Assembly: GCA_902560855.1 (NCBI GenBank)
Contig: CACENJ010000011.1
Span: 1 to 32,724, forward strand
From: an uncultured Pelagibacteraceae bacterium
GTDB taxonomy: Bacteria > Pseudomonadota > Alphaproteobacteria > Pelagibacterales > Pelagibacteraceae
Reading direction: 5' to 3'
Length of the DNA stretch: 32,724 bases
Part shown: one piece after another, positions 25,371 to 32,264 of the stretch
Position numbering within the stretch: position 1 is the stretch's first letter
Layout: each line of letters starts with the position of its first letter
Translations under genes and position numbers: made by a program
The notes under the pieces: generated by a model
What the model saw: only the letters and a program-made list of their open reading frames with translations
What the model was told of the DNA's origin: nothing
The model's database searches: none

Positions 25371-25397
25371 TTTACAAACTTATATTTTTTATATAAC
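25371..25397 (+). promoter_or_regulatory. Weak candidate promoter for rpmJ/pnt
   Basis: In the 44-nt gap before rpmJ, TTTACA (25371-25376) and TATAAC (25392-25397) are spaced by 15 nt, shorter than optimal. It would give a leader of only about 6-8 nt before the ATG at 25411. Transcription from upstream is equally possible. Confidence 0.25.
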
Positions 25398-25410
25398 AAA
25401 ATAATCAAAC

Positions 25411-25536
25411 ATGAAAATTGCTAGTTCACTAAAATCTTTAAAAAAAAGGGATCTCAATTCTAAATTAGTTAGAAGAAGAGGGAGAGTTTATATAATCAAC
25501 AAAAAAAACCCAAAGTTTAAAGCAAGACAAAAATAA
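25411..25536 (+). CDS. rpmJ: 50S ribosomal protein L36 (Cys-free type)
   Basis: This small gene encodes 41 residues: the N-terminus is [14 protein letters not shown], followed by [20 protein letters not shown] and a short basic end. [20 protein letters not shown] is the hallmark of L36, and the alphaproteobacterial form is 41 residues, as here. It lacks the three cysteines and histidine of the zinc-binding form, as is usual for this type. L36 is a component of the large ribosomal subunit near helices 89/91 of 23S rRNA. It sits 44 nt after the epimerase and 13 nt before pntAA. Confidence 0.95.
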   Translation: MKIASSLKSLKKRDLNSKLVRRRGRVYIINKKNPKFKARQK

Positions 25537-25549
25537 TCCTTTAGTCTTT

Positions 25550-26638
25550 ATGATAGTTGGTTCAGTATCTGAAAATAAGAATTTTGAAAAAAGAATTTCA
25601 ATAACTCCGGATATAGCAAAAAAATATATAAATTTAGGATTTGAAGTTCAATTAAGCACAAACTATGGAAAACATTTAGGTTTTGAAGAAAAAGAATACA
25701 AAGAACTAGGAGTTAAATTTATTAATGACGATAACAAAATAATAGAAAATGCCGATATTATTATTCAAATGAATTTATTAGATGAAGAAAAAACTTCTTT
25801 TTTAAAATCTAATCAAATTTTTATTGGTGTTTTGAACCCATATGAAAATAAAAATAAGCTTAATGAACTAGTAAAAAAAAAAGTTAACTTATTTTCTTTG
25901 GAATTATTGCCTAGAATAACAAGAGCTCAATCTATGGATATACTTTCTTCTCAAGCTAATTTAGCTGGATATAAGGCTGTAGTAGAATCATTTTCAATTT
26001 TTGAAAAGGCTATACCAATGATGATGACCGCAGCAGGAACAATTCCTGCGGCAAAAGTTTTAGTCGTTGGTGCTGGAGTTGCAGGTTTGCAAGCAATAGC
26101 TACAGCTAAAAGAATGGGAGCGATTGTTTTTGCAACAGATGTAAGAATTGCTTCAAAAGAACAGGTTGAAAGTTTAGGAGGAAAATTTTTGACCGTAGAA
26201 GAATCTGAAAGTTTAGAAACCGAAGGTGGTTATGCAAAAGAAGCATCTGATGACTTTAAAAAAAAACAAGAAGAGTTATTGAGCGAGACACTTAAAAAGA
26301 TTGATATTGTAATTTGTACAGCTTTGATACCAGGAAAAAAAGCCCCATTAATTATTAATGAAAAAATGTTGGAAAATATGCAACCAGGTTCCATAATATA
26401 TGATCTAGCTGCAGTCCAAGGGGGAAATGTTGCATTTACCGAGGTAGACAAAGTTATTGAAAAAAACGGTGTTAAAATAATGGGTGAGCGAAATATTCTA
26501 AACAAACTTCCGACTTCATCTTCAAGTCTTTATGCAAAAAACGTATTTAATTTTGTTTCAAATTTGTATGATAAAGAAAATAAAAAAATTAATATTAATT
26601 TAGAGGATGAAATTATTGCTAAAACAATAATAAAATAA
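25550..26638 (+). CDS. pntAA: Proton-translocating transhydrogenase, alpha subunit part 1 (NAD-binding)
   Basis: The 362-residue soluble domain I of transhydrogenase contains GSVSENKNFEKRISITPD at the N-terminus, where Ala-dehydrogenase-like proteins start. LPRITRAQSMDILSSQANLA, then VLVVGAGVAGLQAIATAKRM for NAD binding, TDVRIASKEQVESLGGKF and the mobile-loop region GGYAKEASDDF follow in order, and AAVQGGNVAFTE lies near the end. It binds NAD(H) and donates hydride to the NADP domain on PntB. In alphaproteobacteria PntA is split into two polypeptides, and here the second part follows 4 nt later. Function: NADPH supply driven by the proton gradient. Confidence 0.97.
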   Translation: MIVGSVSENKNFEKRISITPDIAKKYINLGFEVQLSTNYGKHLGFEEKEYKELGVKFINDDNKIIENADIIIQMNLLDEEKTSFLKSNQIFIGVLNPYENKNKLNELVKKKVNLFSLELLPRITRAQSMDILSSQANLAGYKAVVESFSIFEKAIPMMMTAAGTIPAAKVLVVGAGVAGLQAIATAKRMGAIVFATDVRIASKEQVESLGGKFLTVEESESLETEGGYAKEASDDFKKKQEELLSETLKKIDIVICTALIPGKKAPLIINEKMLENMQPGSIIYDLAAVQGGNVAFTEVDKVIEKNGVKIMGERNILNKLPTSSSSLYAKNVFNFVSNLYDKENKKININLEDEIIAKTIIK

Positions 26639-26642
26639 ATTT

Positions 26643-26954
26643 ATGGAAATAGACCCATTTATATTTCGACTAAGTATTTTTATACTTTCTATATTTATAG
26701 GATATTATGTGGTTTGGAGCGTTACACCTTCCTTACATACACCGTTGATGTCAGTAACAAATGCCATTTCATCAGTAATTATTGTTGGAGCTATTATAGC
26801 TGCTCTAGCAGGAGAAACTGGCAACATATTTGATACAGCAAATATTTTTGGTTTTTTAGCTATTATTTTAGCTGCTGTTAATATTTTTGGTGGATTTTTA
26901 GTCACGCAAAGAATGTTGGCTATGTATAAAAAAAAAAAGAAAGATAAGAAATGA
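26643..26954 (+). CDS. pntAB: Transhydrogenase alpha subunit part 2 (membrane domain)
   Basis: The 103-residue protein is mainly three hydrophobic helices: FIGYYVVWSVTPSLHTPLMS, the SSVIIVGAIIAALAG segment and FGFLAIILAAVNIFGGFLV. It ends in MLAMYKKKKKDKK. WSVTPSLHTPLMSVTNAISS is diagnostic of the PntAB family. It forms part of the proton channel (domain II) together with the PntB membrane region. It overlaps pntB by 4 nt (ATGA), indicating translational coupling. The C-terminal poly-lysine is encoded by an 11-A run. Assignment is secure. Confidence 0.97.
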   Translation: MEIDPFIFRLSIFILSIFIGYYVVWSVTPSLHTPLMSVTNAISSVIIVGAIIAALAGETGNIFDTANIFGFLAIILAAVNIFGGFLVTQRMLAMYKKKKKDKK

Positions 26955-28348
26955 TTTCAGCAAATTTATTAGCAGTTTTTTATCTTATTTCAGGAGTGCT
27001 GTTCATTTTAGCTCTTAGAGGTCTTTCTTCGCCTGAAAGTTCAAGAAAAGGAAATTTATTTGGAATAATTGGAATGGCATTAGCCATTGGAGCCACAATT
27101 GTTTCAGTTGGTAACTTCTCAACTGGGTTTTTATATTTAATAATTTTATTGTTGATTGGTGGATCAATAGGTGCGTTTATTGCATATAAAATACCAATGA
27201 CTGCAATGCCAGAACTTGTTGCTGGCTTTCACAGTTTAGTTGGCTTAGCAGCAGTTTTTGTTGCCATTTCTGCTTTTCTTAATCCCGAGATATTTAATTT
27301 GGGCTCTCTAGGAAATATTAAAATTGCAAGCCTAATTGAAATGTCTTTAGGAGCTTCAATTGGTGCTATAACTTTTACAGGATCTGTTATAGCTTTTTTA
27401 AAACTAAGGGGAATAATGTCTGGTTCTCCGATAACTTTTTTTGGTCAACATTATATAAATTTGATTCTAGGTATATTTTTAATAGGTCTAATTTTTTATT
27501 TATGCAGAACTCAAATTGATATTTGGTTTTGGACAATAATTTTAATTTCTTTTTTATTAGGAGTTTTATTGATTATTCCAATAGGTGGAGCTGATATGCC
27601 AGTGGTAATATCTATGTTGAATTCCTATTCAGGATGGGCTGCTGCGGGTATTGGGTTTACTCTAGAAAATACTGCACTTATAATTACAGGAGCATTGGTT
27701 GGTTCTTCAGGTGCAATTTTATCTTACATTATGTGTAAAGGAATGAATCGTTCATTTTTCAATGTGATACTTGGAGGTTGGGGTGCAACAGATCAATCTT
27801 CATCTAACAAATCTAAAGAGCAAAAACCTGTAAAAAGTGGAAATGCAGATGATGCAGCTTTTTTAATGAAAAATGCATCATCAGTAATAATAGTTCCAGG
27901 TTATGGAATGGCTGTAGCACAAGCCCAACATGCATTAAGAGAGATGGTAGATGCTTTAAAAAAAAATGGAGTTAAAGTTACTTATGCGATTCATCCTGTT
28001 GCAGGTAGAATGCCAGGACATATGAATGTTTTGTTAGCAGAAGCTAATGTACCTTATGATGAGGTTTTCGAATTAGAAGAAATTAATAATGACTTTGCTA
28101 ATTGCGATGTTGCTTATGTTATAGGTGCAAATGATGTAACCAATCCTATAGCAAAATCTGATCCTCAAAGCCCAATATACGGGATGCCAATTTTAGATGT
28201 AGAAAAAGCTAAATCAGTGTTATTTGTAAAAAGAAGTTTGTCGCCAGGATATGCAGGAATTGATAATGATCTATTTTATAGAGATAATACACTTATGCTT
28301 TTTGCAGATGCAAAAAAAATGACAGAGGATATAATTAAAAGTTTATAA
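26951..28348 (+). CDS. pntB: Transhydrogenase beta subunit
   Basis: The protein has 465 residues. Nine or so hydrophobic helices occupy residues 1-260 and contain GFHSLVGLAAVFVA and NSYSGWAAAGIGF, which are conserved PntB elements. Residues 285-465 form the NADP-binding domain III, with IVPGYGMAVAQAQHALREM, the IHPVAGRMPGHMNVLLAEA segment, VIGANDVTNPIAKSDPQSP and KRSLSPGYAGIDNDLFY. It couples hydride transfer from NADH to NADP+ with proton entry. Overlaps pntAB by 4 nt; 4 nt after its stop the transaldolase-family gene begins. No unusual residues noticed. Confidence 0.97.
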   Translation: MISANLLAVFYLISGVLFILALRGLSSPESSRKGNLFGIIGMALAIGATIVSVGNFSTGFLYLIILLLIGGSIGAFIAYKIPMTAMPELVAGFHSLVGLAAVFVAISAFLNPEIFNLGSLGNIKIASLIEMSLGASIGAITFTGSVIAFLKLRGIMSGSPITFFGQHYINLILGIFLIGLIFYLCRTQIDIWFWTIILISFLLGVLLIIPIGGADMPVVISMLNSYSGWAAAGIGFTLENTALIITGALVGSSGAILSYIMCKGMNRSFFNVILGGWGATDQSSSNKSKEQKPVKSGNADDAAFLMKNASSVIIVPGYGMAVAQAQHALREMVDALKKNGVKVTYAIHPVAGRMPGHMNVLLAEANVPYDEVFELEEINNDFANCDVAYVIGANDVTNPIAKSDPQSPIYGMPILDVEKAKSVLFVKRSLSPGYAGIDNDLFYRDNTLMLFADAKKMTEDIIKSL

Positions 28349-28352
28349 AATA

Positions 28353-29048
28353 GTGACCAAAATATTTTGTGACATTGCAGAAATAAATTTAGTTAAAAAA
28401 TTTAGTAAAAAAACTATAGTTAAAGGTTTTACTACCAATCCTAGTTTAATGAGAAAAGCTGGTGCTAAGAACTATAAATCTTATTGTAAAAACATTTTAA
28501 AAAATTCTAAAAATAAACCTACTTCTGTAGAAGTATTTGGTGACAATTATAAAGAAATAAAAAGACAAGCACTAAAGATAAATGGATGGGGAAAAAATGT
28601 TTATGTAAAAATTCCTGTAACTAACTCAAAAGGCTTATTTATGGGAAAAATAATTAATGAACTAAGCAATCATAATATTAAATTAAACATTACTGCAGTT
28701 TATACTGCTAAACAAACTTCACAAATTTTAAAAAAAATTAATAGTAAAACAAAAGTTATAATTTCAATTTTTGCTGGAAGGATGGCTGATACAGGAAAAG
28801 ATCCAATTCCTGAATTTATAAAAAGTATAAAATTTGCAAAAAAATACAAAAATGTCCAAATTCTTTGGGCAAGCACCAGGGAACCCTATAATTATCTTCA
28901 AGCTAAACAGTTAGGATGTCATATAATAACTGTGCCGCCTTCTATAATTGAAAAAATAGAAAAATTTGGAAAATCTTTTAGTAAATTAACAAAAGAAACT
29001 GTTCAAACTTTTTTGGCAGATAGTAAAAAATCTAGATTTAAAATTTAA
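28353..29048 (+). CDS. Transaldolase-family protein (TalC/fructose-6-phosphate aldolase type)
   Basis: The 231-residue TIM-barrel protein starts with GTG at 28353, 4 nt after pntB. An N-terminal FCDIAEI, GFTTNPSLM, then VYVKIPVT containing the Schiff-base lysine, LNITAVYTAKQ, ISIFAGRMADTG, and ILWASTREPYN with HIITVPPSI appear in family order. This matches the short transaldolases (TalB-independent FSA/TalC class, about 215-230 residues) that transfer or split dihydroxyacetone units. The pentose-phosphate role, with NADPH-generating pntAB upstream, is inferred from family. The Asp of the first motif and the Lys are conserved; substitutions in the usual SPFVGR region (here SIFAGR) make the exact activity uncertain. 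Confidence 0.85.
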   Translation: MTKIFCDIAEINLVKKFSKKTIVKGFTTNPSLMRKAGAKNYKSYCKNILKNSKNKPTSVEVFGDNYKEIKRQALKINGWGKNVYVKIPVTNSKGLFMGKIINELSNHNIKLNITAVYTAKQTSQILKKINSKTKVIISIFAGRMADTGKDPIPEFIKSIKFAKKYKNVQILWASTREPYNYLQAKQLGCHIITVPPSIIEKIEKFGKSFSKLTKETVQTFLADSKKSRFKI

Positions 29049-29079
29049 TTTATTTTAAATCAAGCTAGACTCTTAAATC

Positions 29080-31071
29080 ATGAGTAAAAAAATAGAAATA
29101 AATGAAACATTTGATTTGGCTGAAAAATATCATAAAAAAAATAATTTTTCTGAAGCGAAAAAACTTTATGAAAAAATTATAAAAATTGAACCAAATCATT
29201 TGAAAACAATTTTTCGTCTTGGATCCTTACTTGCTCAAACAAATAATTTCGATAAGGCCAAGTATTTTCTTGGTAAAGTTATTGAAATTGAACCTAGCCA
29301 TTCAAAAGCTCATAATAATCTCGGAATAGTTTTTAATAGACTTAGAGAATATACAAAAGCTAAACAACATTATGAGCAAGCTATTAAAATTGATTCAAGT
29401 CACGAGGAAGCACATAGCAATCTAGGATTGGCGTTTTATGAATTAAGAGAGTTTGAAAAATCTTTAAAATGTTATCAAAAAGCAATTGAAATTAATCCAA
29501 ATAATTTAAATACTATTAATAATATTTCTATTTTGTTTAGACAAATTAATCTTGATAGTTTTAGAGAAATTGAAAAAGAGAAATTAAGAAAACTATTTTT
29601 ATTACTTTATAAAAGAACTGATATTGAACATAAAGATATTTTTTCTAATGCAAAAAAAATTTTATTGAATGAAGAAAATTATAATCAACTAAAAAATATA
29701 ATTCACTCTAATTCATTGTTAGAGAAAAATTTTATAAAGGAATTTTTAGAGGACGAGCTTTTACTTTCAATTCTCCAAAAGTCTTTAGTAGCAGATGTTT
29801 TTTTAGAAAAATTGCTGACAAAAATTAGAAGTGAAATTTTAATATTAATAGACAATAAAAATATTAAAGTTTTAGAAGAAAAATATAAATTTATAATTTC
29901 TTTAGCTCAACAATGCTTTTTAAATGAATATTGTTTTTTTAGATCAAGAGAAGAAATCGATTTAATAAATAAATTAAAAAAAAAAATAGAAACAAATAAT
30001 GAAATTAATGAATTAGAGATAGCAATTTTGGGATGTTATGTGCCATTAATTTTTTCTGAAAAAATTTTATTCAAGTTAGCAAAACATGAATCTAAAAATT
30101 ACTTTTTTAAAATCTTAATTAATTTGCATATTAAGGAACCTATAAAAGAGAAAGAATTGATACATTCTATAAAATCTTTTGACATTATTTCAGACTCCGT
30201 ATCTGATTCTGTAAGGGAACAATATGAAGAAAATCCTTTTCCAAGATGGATGTATACTTACACACCAACTAAATCAAACCCTTTAAATATTATAAACTAC
30301 CAAATAAGACCAAATAACATTCAAATAAACGATAAATTTAATAAGCCAAATATTTTGATTGCAGGTTGTGGAACTGGCAAACAAATTTTTATTTCTCAGA
30401 ATTATCATAATGCAAAAATACTAGCAGTTGATCTAAGTAAAAAAAGTTTAGCTTATGCAAAAAGAAAAATAGAAGAACAGAAAATTAATAATGTAGAATT
30501 TTTACATGCAGATATTTTAAAATTAAATAATTTAAACATTAAATATGATATAATTGAAAGCATTGGTGTTCTTCATCACATGAAAGATCCTTTAAAAGGA
30601 TTAGAAGTTTTATCAAATTTGATGCAACCCCATGGTTTCATGAAGTTGGGATTATACAGTAAAATAGCTAGAAAAAACTTAGAACGGGCAAGAGATTTGA
30701 TTAATAAAAAAAATTATAAAGCTAAATATGAGGATATTATAAAATTTAGACAAGAAATTATGAATAATGAAAAAGATAATTTGCTTAAAAAAATACCTGG
30801 CAGATTAGATTTTTATTCAATATCTGGCATTAGAGATTTTTTGTTTAATGTTCAAGAGCATCGTTTTACCTTACCTGAACTTTCAAAAGTATTATTAAGT
30901 TTAGATTTAGAATTTTTAGGCTTTGCTGACCTAATTGTAAAAAATAAATATTCAAAATTATATCCTAGTGATAAAAAAAATATCTTACTAGATAATTGGC
31001 ATCAGTTTGAAGTAGACAATCCTGAAACGTTTACAGGTATGTATAATTTTTGGGTAAAAAAAATATTATAA
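29080..31071 (+). CDS. TPR-repeat protein fused to a class I SAM methyltransferase
   Basis: The protein has 663 residues. Four TPR units cover about residues 10-145, for example AKKLYEKIIKIEPNH and KAHNNLGIVFNRL. A helical region of no recognised family spans 150-375, then comes a conserved linker NPFPRWMYTYTP. The methyltransferase core begins near 424: ILIAGCGTGKQ, AVDLSKKSLAYAKRK, EFLHADILKL, ESIGVLHHMKDPLKGLEVL. The last domain is followed by about 130 residues. It would bind a protein partner through TPR and methylate an unknown substrate in the cytoplasm. Comparable TPR-methyltransferases are often annotated in marine bacteria without a tested role. It starts 31 nt after the transaldolase gene and converges on tRNA-fMet. 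Confidence 0.85.
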   Translation: MSKKIEINETFDLAEKYHKKNNFSEAKKLYEKIIKIEPNHLKTIFRLGSLLAQTNNFDKAKYFLGKVIEIEPSHSKAHNNLGIVFNRLREYTKAKQHYEQAIKIDSSHEEAHSNLGLAFYELREFEKSLKCYQKAIEINPNNLNTINNISILFRQINLDSFREIEKEKLRKLFLLLYKRTDIEHKDIFSNAKKILLNEENYNQLKNIIHSNSLLEKNFIKEFLEDELLLSILQKSLVADVFLEKLLTKIRSEILILIDNKNIKVLEEKYKFIISLAQQCFLNEYCFFRSREEIDLINKLKKKIETNNEINELEIAILGCYVPLIFSEKILFKLAKHESKNYFFKILINLHIKEPIKEKELIHSIKSFDIISDSVSDSVREQYEENPFPRWMYTYTPTKSNPLNIINYQIRPNNIQINDKFNKPNILIAGCGTGKQIFISQNYHNAKILAVDLSKKSLAYAKRKIEEQKINNVEFLHADILKLNNLNIKYDIIESIGVLHHMKDPLKGLEVLSNLMQPHGFMKLGLYSKIARKNLERARDLINKKNYKAKYEDIIKFRQEIMNNEKDNLLKKIPGRLDFYSISGIRDFLFNVQEHRFTLPELSKVLLSLDLEFLGFADLIVKNKYSKLYPSDKKNILLDNWHQFEVDNPETFTGMYNFWVKKIL

Positions 31072-31079
31072 TAGTATTT

Positions 31080-31156
31080 TGGTTGCGGGGGGCGGATTTG
31101 AACCGCCGACCTCAAGGTTATGAGCCTTGCGAGCTACCAGACTGCTCCACCCCGCG
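31080..31156 (-). tRNA. Initiator tRNA-fMet (CAU)
   Basis: The minus strand gives a 77-nt cloverleaf: acceptor arm CGCGGGG pairing with CCCCGC, D-arm with AGCAGTCTGGTAGCTC, anticodon loop CTCATAA, T-arm GGCGGTTCAAATCCGCC, and an encoded CCA end. Position 1 is C and position 72 is A, the unpaired C1-A72 that marks initiator tRNAs. The anticodon stem is CAAGG/CCTTG, so the usual three G-C pairs (29-31/39-41) are A-T, G-C, G-C. This AU/GC/GC variant is known from some alphaproteobacteria. The gene begins 4 nt after the rpsU stop codon and probably is cut from an rpsU transcript. Its 3' end lies 8 nt from the convergent methyltransferase stop. Confidence 0.97.
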
Positions 31157-31160
31157 GTAT

Positions 31161-31355
31161 TTAAATTCTGTTCTTAAGTTTATTTAGCTTTTTAACTCTT
31201 TTAATATTTTCTTGTTGAATTCTCTTTTTTTTTTCTGAAGGTTTTTCATAAGTATTCTTTAATTTTATAATTTTAAAGAACCCATCTCTTTGTAGCTTTC
31301 TCTTAAGAACTCTCAGGGCTTGTTCTACATTATTATCTTTTACTTCTATTTTAAT
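31161..31355 (-). CDS. rpsU: 30S ribosomal protein S21, apparent AUU start
   Basis: The protein reads IKIEVKDNNVEQALRVLKRK at the N-terminus and contains LQRDGFF, NTYEKPSEKKKR and a basic tail, matching alphaproteobacterial S21 (typical start M-Q-V-x-V-R-D-N-N-V). Alignment places the initiator Met at the ATT codon 31353-31355, which gives 64 residues. A perfect GGAGG lies 5 nt upstream. No ATG, GTG or TTG exists between this site and the first conserved residues. An in-frame TTG at 31367 and a GTG at 31361 overlap the Shine-Dalgarno sequence itself and are therefore poor starts. S21 binds the small subunit platform and helps initiation. tRNA-fMet follows 4 nt after the stop. Confidence 0.9.
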   Translation of the reverse strand: MKIEVKDNNVEQALRVLKRKLQRDGFFKIIKLKNTYEKPSEKKKRIQQENIKRVKKLNKLKNRI

Positions 31356-31360
31356 AAACA

Positions 31361-31365
31361 CCTCC
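31361..31365 (-). promoter_or_regulatory. Strong Shine-Dalgarno site deciding the rpsU start
   Basis: The minus strand reads GGAGG here, followed by TGTTT and the codon ATT at 31355. The 5-nt spacing is normal for bacterial initiation. Most genes in this window lack a recognisable site, which makes this complete one stand out. It supports initiation at ATT and argues against TTG at 31367, which precedes it, or GTG at 31361, which overlaps it. Confidence 0.8.
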
Positions 31366-31422
31366 AAAAAAAAGACTAACTAGCATTTTAAAATTTTTAT
31401 GTCCATTAAATTGATACATAAG

Positions 31423-31998
31423 TTAAGTTGCTTTTTGTTGACTTTCCTTTTCTTTCTCTTTTTTTTCTCTTTTAATTCTTCTTTCTGCCTTTTCAATAGC
31501 ATCTAATAGATTTTTTTGAGAAAACAATCCCATTGCTACAGGATCTTTTGAATTTAAATTATTATAGTTCCAATAATTTTTGTTTCTAATCGAGGTTACT
31601 GAATTTTTAGTTATCCCTACAAGTTTTGCAATCTGGGAATCTTTTAAAAGTGAGTGATGCTTTATTAACCACAAAGCCGAATCCGGTTTATCTTGCCTTT
31701 TTGATAAAGGAACATATTTTTTAACTTTTTTATTTTCGTTAGAAATTTCAATATCACTACTACTTAAGTTTAAAGGTCTATTTTCTTCTTTTGAAGATAA
31801 TTCAATTTCTTCCCTAGTAAGTTGACCTGATATAATTGGATTGTAAGGTTTAATTCCTTTTGCAACTTCCCCATCTGCTATACCTTGTACTTCAACTTCA
31901 TGCAAATTACAAAAATCTGCAATTTGTTTAAAAGTTAAAGTTGTATTTTCTACTAACCAAACAGCAGTTGCCATTGGCATCAATGGTGGATTAGTCAT
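31423..31998 (-). CDS. DUF1013-family transcriptional regulator (TrcR-like)
   Basis: The 191-residue protein begins MTNPPLMPMATAVWLVENT and contains TFKQIADFCNLHEVEVQGIA, then NPIISGQLTREEIE. The second half has KQDKPDSALWLIKHHSLLKD and SQIAKLVGITKNSVTSIRN, which together look like two helix-turn-helix repeats. This matches DUF1013, a family restricted to alphaproteobacteria and known in Caulobacter as the cell-cycle regulator TrcR. It ends with a charged Lys/Glu tail. It starts directly after the rpmE stop codon with no gap, so both are probably on one transcript. Its target genes here cannot be inferred. Confidence 0.88.
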   Translation of the reverse strand: MTNPPLMPMATAVWLVENTTLTFKQIADFCNLHEVEVQGIADGEVAKGIKPYNPIISGQLTREEIELSSKEENRPLNLSSSDIEISNENKKVKKYVPLSKRQDKPDSALWLIKHHSLLKDSQIAKLVGITKNSVTSIRNKNYWNYNNLNSKDPVAMGLFSQKNLLDAIEKAERRIKREKKEKEKESQQKAT

Positions 31999-32229
31999 CT
32001 ATTTTTTATTTTCTGATCTAAAATTTTGAAATTTTTTATTAAACTTGCTTACTCGACCTTTATCTAATATTGCTTGTTTTCCTCCAGTCCAAGCCGAATG
32101 AGACTTTGGATCAATTTCCAATTTTAGTACATCACCCTCAGATCCCCAAGTGGATCTTGTTTCAAACTGCGTACCATCTGTCATTTCAACTTTAATGACA
32201 TGATAATTTGGATGAATCTTTTTTTTCAT
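31999..32229 (-). CDS. rpmE: 50S ribosomal protein L31 (Cys-free type)
   Basis: The 76-residue protein starts [20 protein letters not shown], followed by [18 protein letters not shown], then [23 protein letters not shown]-x-Y-H, TRST and the H-x-A-W-T-G-G pattern are diagnostic of alphaproteobacterial L31. The four zinc-binding cysteines of the C+ form are absent. It belongs to the large subunit and contacts the small subunit. It lies downstream of the inositol monophosphatase gene, 35 nt from its stop, and directly abuts the trcR-like gene. Confidence 0.96.
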   Translation of the reverse strand: MKKKIHPNYHVIKVEMTDGTQFETRSTWGSEGDVLKLEIDPKSHSAWTGGKQAILDKGRVSKFNKKFQNFRSENKK

Positions 32230-32236
32230 ATCGAGA

Positions 32237-32264
32237 CTTATAACAAAACAATTTAATAAAACAA
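32237..32264 (-). promoter_or_regulatory. Candidate promoter for rpmE, with near-leaderless start
   Basis: On the minus strand TTGTTT (32264-32259) and TATAAG (32242-32237) lie 16 nt apart in the 35-nt gap before rpmE. The predicted start point, about 7 nt further, is at or next to the rpmE ATG (32229). The boxes are only partial matches in very AT-rich DNA, so this remains tentative. Confidence 0.3.

Noticed and set aside
31056..31078. Possible intrinsic terminator behind tRNA-fMet on the minus strand (T8 preceded by an AT palindrome)
   Set aside because: The stem is only A-T pairs with a mismatch, and eight-base T runs are everywhere in this sequence.
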